NCBI GenBank assembly: GCA_964491915.1
Contig: CAZBHS010000030.1
Location: forward strand, 1 to 64,000
Direction: 5' to 3'
From: JAHELQ01 sp964491915
GTDB taxonomy: Bacteria > Acidobacteriota > Aminicenantia > UBA2199
Length of the DNA stretch: 64,000 nucleotides
The notes under the pieces are model-generated. The model searched no databases and was not told the origin of the DNA. It saw only the letters and a program-made list of their open reading frames with translations. The position numbers were made by a program, and so were the translations under genes. Below are positions 18,611-27,548 of the stretch, piece by piece. Every line of letters begins with the position of its first letter. Position 1 is the stretch's first letter.

Positions 18611-19293
18611 TGCCCCGGCGCGAACTCCCTTCGTTTCGAGCAATGTGGAAAACGCATGAAACCATATATCTGCAAATATTTTCCACCGCCCTCGAAGATC
18701 TGGTTGAGACTGATATCTCCGGTGATGAAGAAGACGCTATCTCCGAGAAGCTTACCCTCTCTCTCAAGCGGGCGTGTCTTGGACTTTCCCGCAGCCGGAA
18801 CCAGGAGGTGGCGGTTCCTGTTTGGGAGGCTCCGATTCCGCCAATTGAAACCAGGGATTTGACCGGAGGAAAACGCGGAAAACGCCCTGATTTTACCTGC
18901 ACCTGTCAAAATTTTCACGCCCAATCGCCTGAAGATTATGAAGTTTCCCTCCATGTGGAATGCAAACGCCTGGGCAACCCCACCAGCCCCTCCTGGAATC
19001 TCAACGAAAATTATGTGAAAAATGGAATCAAGCGCTTTGACTGTTCCAGTCATAAATACGGCAATCAAGCGCCCTCCGGCCTAATGATCGGATACATCAC
19101 CGCAAAGGATCCCGGCGACATAGAGCGGGAGGTGAACGGATATCAAAAAAAACACACGCCCCACTGTCCACCTATCAATTTTAATTCTTCAAGTGGAGTT
19201 ATTCGAAAAACAACACAAGTGTTATGCCGAAAGAATGTCGAGCCCGGTCAATTTAAATTATTTCATATGTGGGGCGACTTCAGAAGTCAATAA
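18610..19293 (+). CDS. Putative restriction endonuclease partner (PD-(D/E)xK)
   Basis: 227 residues, starting in the stop codon of the methyltransferase gene (TGATG), so translation is coupled. A nuclease-like pattern is visible: Asp94 in KRPDF, then Glu117 and Lys119 in VECKR, giving D-(22)-E-x-K. A following segment (FDCSSHKYGNQAPSGLMIGYI) could be the next helix and strand. The N-terminal third is helical. I recognise no named family. It is adjacent to and coupled with the methyltransferase and inside the same flanking repeats, so it likely supplies or assists the cleavage activity. It could instead be a specificity or regulatory subunit. Confidence 0.65.
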   Translation: MPRRELPSFRAMWKTHETIYLQIFSTALEDLVETDISGDEEDAISEKLTLSLKRACLGLSRSRNQEVAVPVWEAPIPPIETRDLTGGKRGKRPDFTCTCQNFHAQSPEDYEVSLHVECKRLGNPTSPSWNLNENYVKNGIKRFDCSSHKYGNQAPSGLMIGYITAKDPGDIEREVNGYQKKHTPHCPPINFNSSSGVIRKTTQVLCRKNVEPGQFKLFHMWGDFRSQ

Positions 19294-19442
19294 TTCCCAG
19301 ATTTTGATTCTAGTATTTCTCTCGGTTGCAAACTTTAGTGCAGATCGGCTTCAGGTGATGCCCACCGTGTGACACCCCTACAAAAGGCCTAAACCCTCAC
19401 ACAGATTGGAATATCCGACTCATCTTGCCTGACTTTGATTGA

Positions 19443-19485
19443 TATCTCTTGGCTCGTGAATGTTGTTTGCGTTATAATGGAGAAG
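19443..19485 (+). repeat. Right copy of the direct repeat, containing the CHAT gene promoter
   Basis: Copy of 15306-15348: 19 identical bases (19444-19462), a partly conserved 16 bases, then GGAGAAG. Unlike the left copy it contains a -10 box. Confidence 0.75.
19449..19478 (+). promoter_or_regulatory. Promoter of the CHAT-STAND-TPR gene
   Basis: TATAAT (19473-19478) with TTGGCT (19449-19454) 18 bases upstream. The predicted leader of about 55 bases includes a GCCGGG-GAGG-CCCGGC hairpin (19508-19523) and the AGGAGG site at 19530-19535. Confidence 0.55.
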
Positions 19486-19539
19486 ATAGTCTGCAACCAA
19501 GGACCGGCCGGGGAGGCCCGGCTAAATTTAGGAGGAGCT

Positions 19540-22500
19540 ATGGCGGTGGAGTTTGACGTTCGGTTTGAATGGAGTAAGGCTGAGGAGAATCTCTGGATGG
19601 TGAGAGTGCTGGCGGATGGAAGCGAGGATCGGGGAGAGGTTGATAAAAAGCAGATCGAGGCGATTGAGGAGGAGTGCAAGCATCTGGATTGGCGGCGGTC
19701 TGTTGAGTTGGGACGGAGGATCGGCTCGATATTGTTTCGAGTGATCGATGGGGACAGGCACGTGTTGAGTGAGGCGTTGAAGGATGCCGGGAATAAGGGA
19801 GAGCGGCTGATGATAGGTGTGATGGCCGATGGTCCAGCCCGGCGATGGCCGTTTGAGTTGTTGTTTGACGATGGTTTTCTCGTTCCCTTTCGAGTGGATC
19901 TGGTGAGACGGGTAGAAGACGGGGATAACGATATAAGCATCCAAACGCAGGACCGGCAATTGCGGATACTGTTCATGTCTTGCTCGCCTTTGGGCGTTGA
20001 GCCGGTGCTCGATTTTGAGCTGGAAGAGGACGCTCTTTACCGGTTTACAGAAAGCCTTCCGGTTCACATCGATGTGGAGGATACCGGGTCCCTCGTAGGG
20101 CTCGATGAACGGCTCGATGAAGAGTACGATATTATCCACCTGTCCGGGCATGCCGACATCGACCGCGACAATGATTCGCCTATTTTCTTGATGGAAGATG
20201 AACTCGGACAACCGGTGAAGGTAATGCCGGAAGAGCTTTCTCGAGTACTATCTAAAAATTCGCCCCGCTTGCTCTTTTTATCCGGTTGCCGAACCGGCCA
20301 GGCGCCGGACGATGCGGCGGCTTATTCCTTTTCCCGCCACATGGTGATGATGGGAATCCCGGCGGTGATTGGTTGGGGACTCCCGGTCTCAGACGCCGGA
20401 GCCATCCAGGCGGCCAGAAAGTTTTACCTGGAGCTTGGGCGAGGCGAAGATATTCTCGCAGCCCTTCATCTAACCCGCAGATTCCTCTTCCGCGATAATA
20501 TCAAAGACTGGTGCCTCCTACGGCTTGAGGCGAACAACCATCATCTAAGTATTCCCCTGGTAAAAAAGGGACAGGCTCCTCCCACAAACCCACGACAAAC
20601 TCTGCATTCCTCCCTCGAAGGCACACAAGTAAAGATACTCGAACGTGGCTTCATCGGTCGCAGGCGGCAGATTCAATCGTCGCTCCGTGTACTCAAACAT
20701 GACGACTCCAAAATCGGTCTCCTGATCCACGGAACCGGCGGCCTCGGCAAAAGTTGCTTAGCGGGAAAGCTCTGCGAACGCCTCTCGGAGCACCAACTCA
20801 TCATCGTTCACGGCATCCTCGACTCGATCGCTCTACTCGAAGCCGTCAAAAGAGCCTTTCAAAAAGCCGGAGACGAAGAAGGGCTGCAAATTCTAGAACA
20901 AGCTCTCGAACTACCCGACAAGATGATGATGCTCTGCAACTCAGTGTTTAAAAAAAAGAGCTGTCTCTTCCTCCTCGACGATTTCGAGCAAAACCTCCCC
21001 AACGCCGATAAAGGAGATTTGACTCTCGCCCCCCTGGCGCAAGAAGTACTTCAAGCTCTACTAAATTCTCTCCCAACCACAAACAAGAAGACCCAGCTCA
21101 TCATCACCTGCAGATATCAGTTTCCCATGATCACCAACCACTTGCAGCCAATGTCGCCGGACAGTTTCCGAGGCCCCGACCTCCAGAAAAAAATCAAAAC
21201 CCTTGACGCCATCAACCGCTTCTCCGACCCAGCCATCCGGCAGCTCCTCATCACCGCCGGCCGAGGCAATCCCCGCCTCCTGGAAGCCCTCGATACCCTC
21301 ATCAAAGAATCCCCCGATACAGACTTCGAATCCCTCCTCGAAAAAGTCTCGCACCAGCAGGAAGAGTTCGTCCAACGCCTGACTCTCCAGCGAATCATCG
21401 CCTCCCAACCACCCGATTTCACCCAATTCCTCCGCCACGCCGCAGTTTTTTTCGCACCTGTCCCCAAACAAGGACTCGAAAACGTCTGCCGCCACATCCC
21501 CAACTGGGAATCCCACAATCAAAAAGCCGTCCAGCTCAGCCTAATGGAAGCAACCATAGTCGCCAACAACCCCAAAGAGTTCTGGCTCACCCCCATGCTC
21601 CGCCAAGAATTATTCGCTCAACTGTCCTCCGAGGCCCAACTAAAATGCCACCAATCCGCCGTCCAGTATTATCTCCCCCTCATTGAAGAATTAGATGATG
21701 ATAAACCGCATTCATCCATCCAACTCATCGATCACGCCCTCGAAGCCGACATGCCCGACGAAGCCGTCCTCGCCGGCGGCCCGCTGTTGAAATTTTTAGG
21801 AGAACATTTGGCCATTCAGCCTGCGCTTTTTTACGGACATGCGATTGCCTCCGTCGTCTCAGAAGCAAAAAAGACCGAAAAGCTATCACTTTTTTGGACA
21901 GAGCTAGGCCTTATTCTCAATCAGACAGGTCATTCGGAAGAAGCCATAGATTGTTTTTCAAAGTCATTGTATATTGATAAACAAATTTATGAGGAGTATC
22001 ATCCAGAGATTGCCACAGATCTCAACAATCTGGGTGCAGCATATTCAGAACTTGGAGATTTCCAAAAGGCAATCGAACTTCATGATCAAGCATTCGTCAT
22101 CAGCAGACAGATCTACGGAGAGCGGCACCCGGATGTTGCTACCTGCCTGAACAGCCTGGGGGCGACTTATAAATTATTCGGAAACTACAACAAAGCGATT
22201 GAATTCTTTGAAAAAAGCCTCGCCATCAAAAAGTTGGTTTATGGAGAGGGGCATTCAGAGCTTGCCACAGATTTCAATAATCTGGGATCGGCTTATGAAG
22301 CGTTTGGTGACTTTCCTAAAGCAATCAACAATTATGAAAAAGCCCTCGCCATTGTCCGGGATGTGCATGGAGAGGTACATCCGAATGTTGCCTCAACGCT
22401 TTCCAATCTGGGGACATCCTATTATTCTCTAGGCGTTGCTCCAAAGGCGATTATCTTTTTTGAAAATGCCCTTGCAATAATTACTCAGATCTATGGAGAG

Positions 22501-22962
22501 CACCATCCGCTTGTTGCAACCTTTCTTAACAATCTTGGGGCTGGATACTATTCACTTGGCAATTTCCCTAAAGCGATTGAATTCTATGATAGAGCCCTTT
22601 CTATTGTTCAGGCATTGTATGGAGAAATACACCCACATGTTGCCAGTACGCTTAACAATTTGGGAGCGGTAAACAATTCTATTGGCGACTATCAAAAGGC
22701 CGTCGAATACAGTGCAAAGGCACTTGCTATCGGTAGGCAAATTTACGGAACATTGAATCCGAATGTTATCGCTTTTCTAAGCAACCTGGCATCAGCGTAT
22801 GAATCACTTGAGGAGTACAAAGTGGCGTTCGAATGTGTAAGCCAAATGTATAAAATTATTTCTGATTTCTTGGGTCCGGATCACCCGAACTCTCAGAACG
22901 TTCAAATGGATTTGCATAGGCTTAAGCAGCGGGTAGAGATGGGGGAGTTGTTGGAAAAATGA
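19540..22962 (+). CDS. CHAT protease - STAND ATPase - TPR protein
   Basis: 1140 residues from the ATG at 19540, which has AGGAGG five bases upstream; the frame is open further upstream but passes through the promoter. Domain order: about 120 residues of unknown fold; a caspase-like CHAT domain with the catalytic pair His204 (LSGHAD) and Cys250 (LSGCRTG); an NB-ARC/STAND ATPase with Walker A GTGGLGKS (398-405) and Walker B LLDD (478-481); a helical region; and from about residue 775 a ladder of roughly eight 42-residue TPRs of the kinesin-light-chain type (YGERHPDVATCLNSLGATY and variants). Such proteins act as stimulus-triggered proteases, some of them in phage defence: TPRs sense, the STAND part assembles, CHAT cuts. 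No separate substrate gene is evident next to it. Base use shifts inside the gene, from G-rich to C-rich on the coding strand near codon 340. Confidence 0.88.
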   Translation: MAVEFDVRFEWSKAEENLWMVRVLADGSEDRGEVDKKQIEAIEEECKHLDWRRSVELGRRIGSILFRVIDGDRHVLSEALKDAGNKGERLMIGVMADGPARRWPFELLFDDGFLVPFRVDLVRRVEDGDNDISIQTQDRQLRILFMSCSPLGVEPVLDFELEEDALYRFTESLPVHIDVEDTGSLVGLDERLDEEYDIIHLSGHADIDRDNDSPIFLMEDELGQPVKVMPEELSRVLSKNSPRLLFLSGCRTGQAPDDAAAYSFSRHMVMMGIPAVIGWGLPVSDAGAIQAARKFYLELGRGEDILAALHLTRRFLFRDNIKDWCLLRLEANNHHLSIPLVKKGQAPPTNPRQTLHSSLEGTQVKILERGFIGRRRQIQSSLRVLKHDDSKIGLLIHGTGGLGKSCLAGKLCERLSEHQLIIVHGILDSIALLEAVKRAFQKAGDEEGLQILEQALELPDKMMMLCNSVFKKKSCLFLLDDFEQNLPNADKGDLTLAPLAQEVLQALLNSLPTTNKKTQLIITCRYQFPMITNHLQPMSPDSFRGPDLQKKIKTLDAINRFSDPAIRQLLITAGRGNPRLLEALDTLIKESPDTDFESLLEKVSHQQEEFVQRLTLQRIIASQPPDFTQFLRHAAVFFAPVPKQGLENVCRHIPNWESHNQKAVQLSLMEATIVANNPKEFWLTPMLRQELFAQLSSEAQLKCHQSAVQYYLPLIEELDDDKPHSSIQLIDHALEADMPDEAVLAGGPLLKFLGEHLAIQPALFYGHAIASVVSEAKKTEKLSLFWTELGLILNQTGHSEEAIDCFSKSLYIDKQIYEEYHPEIATDLNNLGAAYSELGDFQKAIELHDQAFVISRQIYGERHPDVATCLNSLGATYKLFGNYNKAIEFFEKSLAIKKLVYGEGHSELATDFNNLGSAYEAFGDFPKAINNYEKALAIVRDVHGEVHPNVASTLSNLGTSYYSLGVAPKAIIFFENALAIITQIYGEHHPLVATFLNNLGAGYYSLGNFPKAIEFYDRALSIVQALYGEIHPHVASTLNNLGAVNNSIGDYQKAVEYSAKALAIGRQIYGTLNPNVIAFLSNLASAYESLEEYKVAFECVSQMYKIISDFLGPDHPNSQNVQMDLHRLKQRVEMGELLEK

Positions 22963-23142
22963 AGGTGGATGGGCAGTATTGGATAACCGGGGGGTTATAT
23001 TTTATAACCAGAGGGTTGACCGGGAGAGGGGAGGATGATTGGGGGGATTGGGGAGAGGGTTGTTGGGCGGAGGTTTTGGAAGAGAGTGTGGTTGATTGGG
23101 GAGCTGGAAAGGAAATTGCACTGGGAATTTTAGGAGAACGAC

Positions 23143-24645
23143 ATGAAGCGTGCAATTTTAGTTTTTTTGATGGTTTGTTTGGCGGTTGTCGATGGCTTGA
23201 GTGGGCAAAGCGTCGAGGGGGCGGCGAATCTTTCTGCTGGAGGTGGGAGGGTTCGGAATGTTCATCCGCGGGTGTTGGTGATGAAGAGCGGGGATGTGAT
23301 GGCGGTTTGGGAAAGCGGGAGTAGTAAAAGCGATAATGATATTGTTTATAGGATTTGGAAGCAGGGGATAAATGTGTGGCATCCGCCGTTGGCGGTGGCG
23401 CCGTTTGTGGCTGTGACGGGGATTCGTAACGCGCAGTATCCGCAGTTGGTGGAAGATTTGGATGGGACTGTGCATATGAGCTTCATGGATGGGGACGCCA
23501 GTTATAACCGGGACGTTTATTATTGTTATTATAGAGACGGACGTTGGAGTCGGGCGGTGAATGTTTGTTCGACACCGGTGAATTCCGCCTGGCCGCGGAT
23601 TGGTCTGGATGTGGAAGGGGGACGGCTGTATGTCTCGTGGCAACATGAGTGGAATAATAGGTTTGATGGGAAGGATATCGTTTATGTGACGAAAAAGATT
23701 GGAGAGAATGTTTGGAGCGGGATGAAGCGGTTGTCGAATACGCCGGAGCGTCAGAGCATTCATCAGGCGACGGTTTGTGTGGATGGGCGTCTGCTTGGCG
23801 TTTGGATGGACGGGTATTCGGAGCGGGATGTGTGGGGACTGCGGGCCGGCTGGGTGAAGGATAGTAATGGGAGTCGCGGCGAAGGTGTGCTGGCCGGGCC
23901 GGTGGCGGTGCATCAACCGCAATGGCCGGATGTGGCGGCGGACTCTGCGGGCGATATTTTGGGGATATTTTCGCGGCGGGACGCGCCCCTCGAATTTATA
24001 TTCAAACCGGTGGATAGGGCGGATTGGCAGACCGGCTTCCTGGCGGATGGCGGGGGGATTACGTTTTTTGGCGTGACTGTGGCCCGCAATGATGTGGCTT
24101 ATTGCATGTACCGGCGGAATGTGGGTGATGGCTTTTTGCCGGTGATGATCCGCTTTGACGGGGAGGTTGTGTCTGAGCCTGAACTCCTGGACCATCCGGC
24201 GATTCGACCGGCTGTTTGGCTGGGGCATATGGACGTCGATGTCTCGCTGGAAGGCAACGCTCATATGGCCTGGAGCTCGGGGCAACCGTCGCATGTGCCG
24301 ACGGCGGTAGTGTATGCCCGGCAAGCGAGACACCCTGAGGCGCCGGAAGTCTCCATCGCGGTGACAAGCGGCGTGAACCGGCGATTTGAGCTGCGGGGGC
24401 AGCGGGTATCGGGGGATTCCGGGCTGCGTCATCAGTGCTGGTATGTGCCGGGGTTGGGACTCTGGACTGAAGGGGAGAGGTTGGAGTTGCAACTGCCGGA
24501 CGATGGGGAGTACCGGGTCTATTATATGGTGGGGGATGGGAATCATTTGTATGGATGCGCCGAGACAGCGCTGGGAGCGCGGGAATTTCCGGGGGTGGAG
24601 CGGCGTGATGAGGCCTTGCTTCCACAGCGCACGGATAGAGACTAG
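23143..24645 (+). CDS. Secreted beta-propeller-like protein of unknown function
   Basis: 500 residues with a signal peptide (MKRAILVFLMVCLAVVDGLSG). The mature part has repeating strands with the sialidase-like pattern of small blades: RVLVMKSGDVMAVWE, PQLVEDLDGTVHMSFMDGD, PRIGLDVEGGRLYVSWQHE, ATVCVDGRLLGVWMDGY, PDVAADSAGDILGIFSRRD and MDVDVSLEGNAHMAWSSG. This suggests a six- or seven-bladed propeller followed by an Ig-like tail. No catalytic residues of known sialidases are recognised. TTAGGAG precedes the ATG. It is convergent with the propeller-AraC regulator gene and overlaps it by four bases at the stops. The coding strand is unusually G-rich. Confidence 0.75.
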   Translation: MKRAILVFLMVCLAVVDGLSGQSVEGAANLSAGGGRVRNVHPRVLVMKSGDVMAVWESGSSKSDNDIVYRIWKQGINVWHPPLAVAPFVAVTGIRNAQYPQLVEDLDGTVHMSFMDGDASYNRDVYYCYYRDGRWSRAVNVCSTPVNSAWPRIGLDVEGGRLYVSWQHEWNNRFDGKDIVYVTKKIGENVWSGMKRLSNTPERQSIHQATVCVDGRLLGVWMDGYSERDVWGLRAGWVKDSNGSRGEGVLAGPVAVHQPQWPDVAADSAGDILGIFSRRDAPLEFIFKPVDRADWQTGFLADGGGITFFGVTVARNDVAYCMYRRNVGDGFLPVMIRFDGEVVSEPELLDHPAIRPAVWLGHMDVDVSLEGNAHMAWSSGQPSHVPTAVVYARQARHPEAPEVSIAVTSGVNRRFELRGQRVSGDSGLRHQCWYVPGLGLWTEGERLELQLPDDGEYRVYYMVGDGNHLYGCAETALGAREFPGVERRDEALLPQRTDRD

Positions 24646-27407
24646 TCTGCGAAATCGGAGAACTTCTTGCGGTATTCCGATGGACTCATGCCGGTGAATT
24701 TCTTGAAGGCGGCGTTGAACACGGACTTTGAATTGAAGCCCACCTCGTAGGCGATCTTCAAGAGGACGAAGTCTTTCTCTTTGGGATCCAGGAGTTTTTT
24801 GCACGCCTCTTCCACCCGGTATTGGTTGAGAAAATTCTTGAAATTCTGCTCCCGTTCCTCGTTGATGATCTGCGACATCTGCTTGGTGGGAATGGAAAGT
24901 CGGGCCGCCAATTTGGCCAGCGTGATGTTGGGGTCGCGATAAGGTTTCTCCTGAGCCATAAAATCCATGACCCGTTGCAGGTAGACCTGGGATTTGCGGG
25001 GGGTGAGGGGCGAATCTTTGTATTTCTCTTTTTGAGGGGGTTCGAACTTTAATTGGCGTTTTTTGTAGAATACCAAAAGGATGGCCAGGAAGAAGACGCA
25101 GAGAAGCAGCATTTTGAACCAGAAGTTTTGATAGAGGTAGGGGAGGATGGTAAACTCGACGCTGGAGCCCTTGTAATTCCAGACGCGGTCGTTATTGCAG
25201 GCGATGACCTTGAAGCGGAAATCGCCGTACTCCAGCCCGTCGTAGCGGATGCTCCGTCGCTCCGCTGTCTCGTGCCAGGTCTTGTCGTGACCGAACAGGC
25301 GGTAGCTGAATCTCACTTTTTCAGGTACCACTAGACTGGGGGCGGTGTAGTGGAACTCGATCCTGCCGGTGCCGGCGGGGAAGGTCATGTTATCGGAGAC
25401 ATCCACGGGCACGCCGTCCACCAGCATCTTCTCCAACAGAACATTGGGGCGCACTTGATTGAGCTCGATGCCCTCGGGGTAGATGGAGGCTACGCCGTTG
25501 ATGGTGGGGAAGTAAAGGATGCCCGCCGGACCCTTGAAGCCCGCCGGTTGGCCGCCGCCGGTGCACACAGCGCTCTTGATGCCGTCCCTTTGCTGAAAGT
25601 AGTTGCAGGTCACGGGCCTGGGGTTTTGCGCATCATAGGCCAGCAAGTCTTGTTTGGGTATATAAAAGATGCCGTTGTTGGAGGACATCCACAATTGGTT
25701 CTTGTTATCTTCCAGGATGCGGTAGATCACATTGTTGAAGAGCCCTTGCCCGGTTTTGAAGACCCGGAAGCGTCCCCGCATGAAACAATTCAAACCGCCG
25801 CCGTCGGTGGCGATCCAGACGGCGCCGGAGCTGTCGCAATGGATGTCGAGGATGACATTGTCGCTGAGTCCGTGCTCGGTTGTATAGGAGGTGAATTTGC
25901 CGGCCCCATAGCTGTGCAATCCGCCGTTGGTGCCGATCCAATAGGTGCCAGCCGGGTCCTGGGTCACCACAGTGATGAAGTTATCGCGTAGGACGTTGAA
26001 GGTGGAGAAATTGCTGAACGAATGGCCGTTGTAAATATAGAGCCCCTGGCCCTGGGTGCCGATCCAGAGGTGTTTGTTATGATCCTGGTAGAGGCAGTTG
26101 ATCGCCGGTTGCCGCCGGTAGGGGCGGTATTCCGGGAGGGGGATCTCGATCTTCTGTATTGTGTCGTTGTCGATGCGGGCCAATCCTTGCCGGGTGCCGA
26201 TCCACACACCGGAGCCGCCATGGCCGTACACAGTGTAGACAAAATCGCTGGGCAAACCGTCTTCTTTCCGGAAGATGGCGATCTCGCCTTTGGCGTACCG
26301 GTTGAGGCCGCCGCCGTTGGTGGCGATCCACAAGGTGCCGTCCTGCTCTTTGTAGATGGATTTTATGGAATTGGACGAGATGCCCCGCTCTTTGTCCAAC
26401 ACTGAGAAGCGGCTCTTGTGGAGTTTGTTGAGGCCGTTGCCGGATGTGCCGATCCACAGGTTGCCTTCCCGGTCTTCGAACAATTTCATGAGGGAATTGT
26501 CCGAGAGGCGGATCTCGTCTTTGACAGATTCCAGTCTTCCGTCCCGGTAGTGGTTCAAGCCCCCTTCGGTGGCGATCCAGACGAGGCCGTTTTTGTCCTG
26601 GATGACGGAGCGGACGAGGTTGTCCGCCAGGCCGTCTTCGATTGTATAGCGGGAGACGGCGCCGTTTGTATATTTGTTGAGGCCGTTGAGGGTGCCGATC
26701 CAGAGGTTATTTTCGTTGTCCTTGAATAGGGAGGTGATGGAATGGCCGGTGAGGTCGTCGGGGGAGAAGGCGCGGTCGATGGCGCCGTTCTCGAGGATGT
26801 CCAGGCCGTTGGCTGTGCCGATCCAGAGGGTTCCGTCTTTTGTGGGTAATAATGAATAAACTGTGTCGTCCGACAGGCCGCCGGCGGTGGTGTAATGGTG
26901 GAAGCGGCCCCCTTTGAAATAGGCCAATCCGCCGCCGTTGGTGCCGGCCCATATGGTGTGGTCGCTGTCTTCGGCGATGGTCCAGATAAAATCGTTGGAT
27001 AATCCGTCTTTGGCGCTGTAGTTTCTGAATGTGTGGGTTTTACCGTTGAATACCGTGATGCCGCCGCCGAATGTGCCGATCCACAAGGCGCCCCGCCCGG
27101 AGATGTGGACGGAGGTGATGGCGTTGTTTTTTATTTCATCGGTGATGTACTTGTTGTAAATTTTGAAGTTTACACCGTCAAATCTGACCAGTCCGTTGGC
27201 GGTGGCGATCCATAGGAAGCCGTGATGGTCCTGGTTGATGTCGTAGATGGTGTTTTGCGGCAAGCCGTCTTTGTACGACCAGGTGCGATTGAAATATTCC
27301 GGCGGCCGGGGAGTGAGGGCGAAAAAAAGGTGGACATTGAGGATGATCGATAAAACAAGCAATGCCCCTTTTTTCCGGGACCTGTGAATGTCGGCTCTTA
27401 GTTTCAT
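24642..27407 (-). CDS. Membrane-spanning one-component regulator: Reg_prop propeller, Y_Y_Y, AraC HTH
   Basis: 921 residues. After an N-terminal signal anchor come about fourteen Reg_prop repeats (LWIGTxNGLxxY, GLPSDFVYTVYG and similar), together the double propeller seen in hybrid two-component sensors, then a Y_Y_Y Ig-like domain (FHYTAPSLVVPEKVRFSYRL), a transmembrane helix near residues 766-785 (LLLCVFFLAILLVFYKKR) and a cytoplasmic AraC-type helix-turn-helix pair from about residue 815 (LAKLAARLSIPTKQMSQII; LLKIAYEVGFNSKSVFNAAF). There is no histidine kinase or receiver domain, so a signal sensed in the periplasm must pass straight to the DNA-binding part. Propeller sensors of this kind often respond to oligosaccharides; the neighbour encoding a secreted propeller is a possible target, by inference only. 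Confidence 0.92.
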   Translation of the reverse strand: MKLRADIHRSRKKGALLVLSIILNVHLFFALTPRPPEYFNRTWSYKDGLPQNTIYDINQDHHGFLWIATANGLVRFDGVNFKIYNKYITDEIKNNAITSVHISGRGALWIGTFGGGITVFNGKTHTFRNYSAKDGLSNDFIWTIAEDSDHTIWAGTNGGGLAYFKGGRFHHYTTAGGLSDDTVYSLLPTKDGTLWIGTANGLDILENGAIDRAFSPDDLTGHSITSLFKDNENNLWIGTLNGLNKYTNGAVSRYTIEDGLADNLVRSVIQDKNGLVWIATEGGLNHYRDGRLESVKDEIRLSDNSLMKLFEDREGNLWIGTSGNGLNKLHKSRFSVLDKERGISSNSIKSIYKEQDGTLWIATNGGGLNRYAKGEIAIFRKEDGLPSDFVYTVYGHGGSGVWIGTRQGLARIDNDTIQKIEIPLPEYRPYRRQPAINCLYQDHNKHLWIGTQGQGLYIYNGHSFSNFSTFNVLRDNFITVVTQDPAGTYWIGTNGGLHSYGAGKFTSYTTEHGLSDNVILDIHCDSSGAVWIATDGGGLNCFMRGRFRVFKTGQGLFNNVIYRILEDNKNQLWMSSNNGIFYIPKQDLLAYDAQNPRPVTCNYFQQRDGIKSAVCTGGGQPAGFKGPAGILYFPTINGVASIYPEGIELNQVRPNVLLEKMLVDGVPVDVSDNMTFPAGTGRIEFHYTAPSLVVPEKVRFSYRLFGHDKTWHETAERRSIRYDGLEYGDFRFKVIACNNDRVWNYKGSSVEFTILPYLYQNFWFKMLLLCVFFLAILLVFYKKRQLKFEPPQKEKYKDSPLTPRKSQVYLQRVMDFMAQEKPYRDPNITLAKLAARLSIPTKQMSQIINEEREQNFKNFLNQYRVEEACKKLLDPKEKDFVLLKIAYEVGFNSKSVFNAAFKKFTGMSPSEYRKKFSDFAD

Positions 27408-27426
27408 TCCTGATTATAAGGATTTA

Positions 27427-27454
27427 TTATATAGTGCCCGTCTGATTTTTGCAA
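27427..27454 (-). promoter_or_regulatory. Promoter of the propeller-AraC regulator
   Basis: Minus-strand TTGCAA (27454-27449), 16 bases, TATAAT (27432-27427). A second TATAAT (27418-27413) stands only five bases before the ATG but lacks a -35 box. Either way the leader is very short. Confidence 0.45.
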
Positions 27455-27486
27455 TAGAAATAAATCGGGTGTATTGGCGGAAAAGG

Positions 27487-27515
27487 TTGACAAACGGATG
27501 CCCAGGTGTTAATTA
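27487..27515 (+). promoter_or_regulatory. Possible promoter of the lipoprotein gene at 27549
   Basis: TTGACA (27487-27492) followed at 17 bases by TAATTA (27510-27515), a weak -10 match. Confidence 0.35.
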
Positions 27516-27548
27516 TTAATTTCATGACCTAACCAAGGAGGCTTTATA

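Noticed and set aside
22959..23324. 121-codon frame overlapping the CHAT stop (ATGA)
   Set aside because: Product is Trp/Gly/Glu-rich low complexity, and it overlaps the signal peptide and ribosome binding site of the next, better supported gene.
23158..24804. 548-codon frame on the minus strand
   Set aside because: It is antisense to the secreted propeller gene, which has a signal peptide, ribosome binding site and sensible protein. The frame is a by-product of the G-rich coding strand; its product is Arg/His/Pro-rich and has no pattern.
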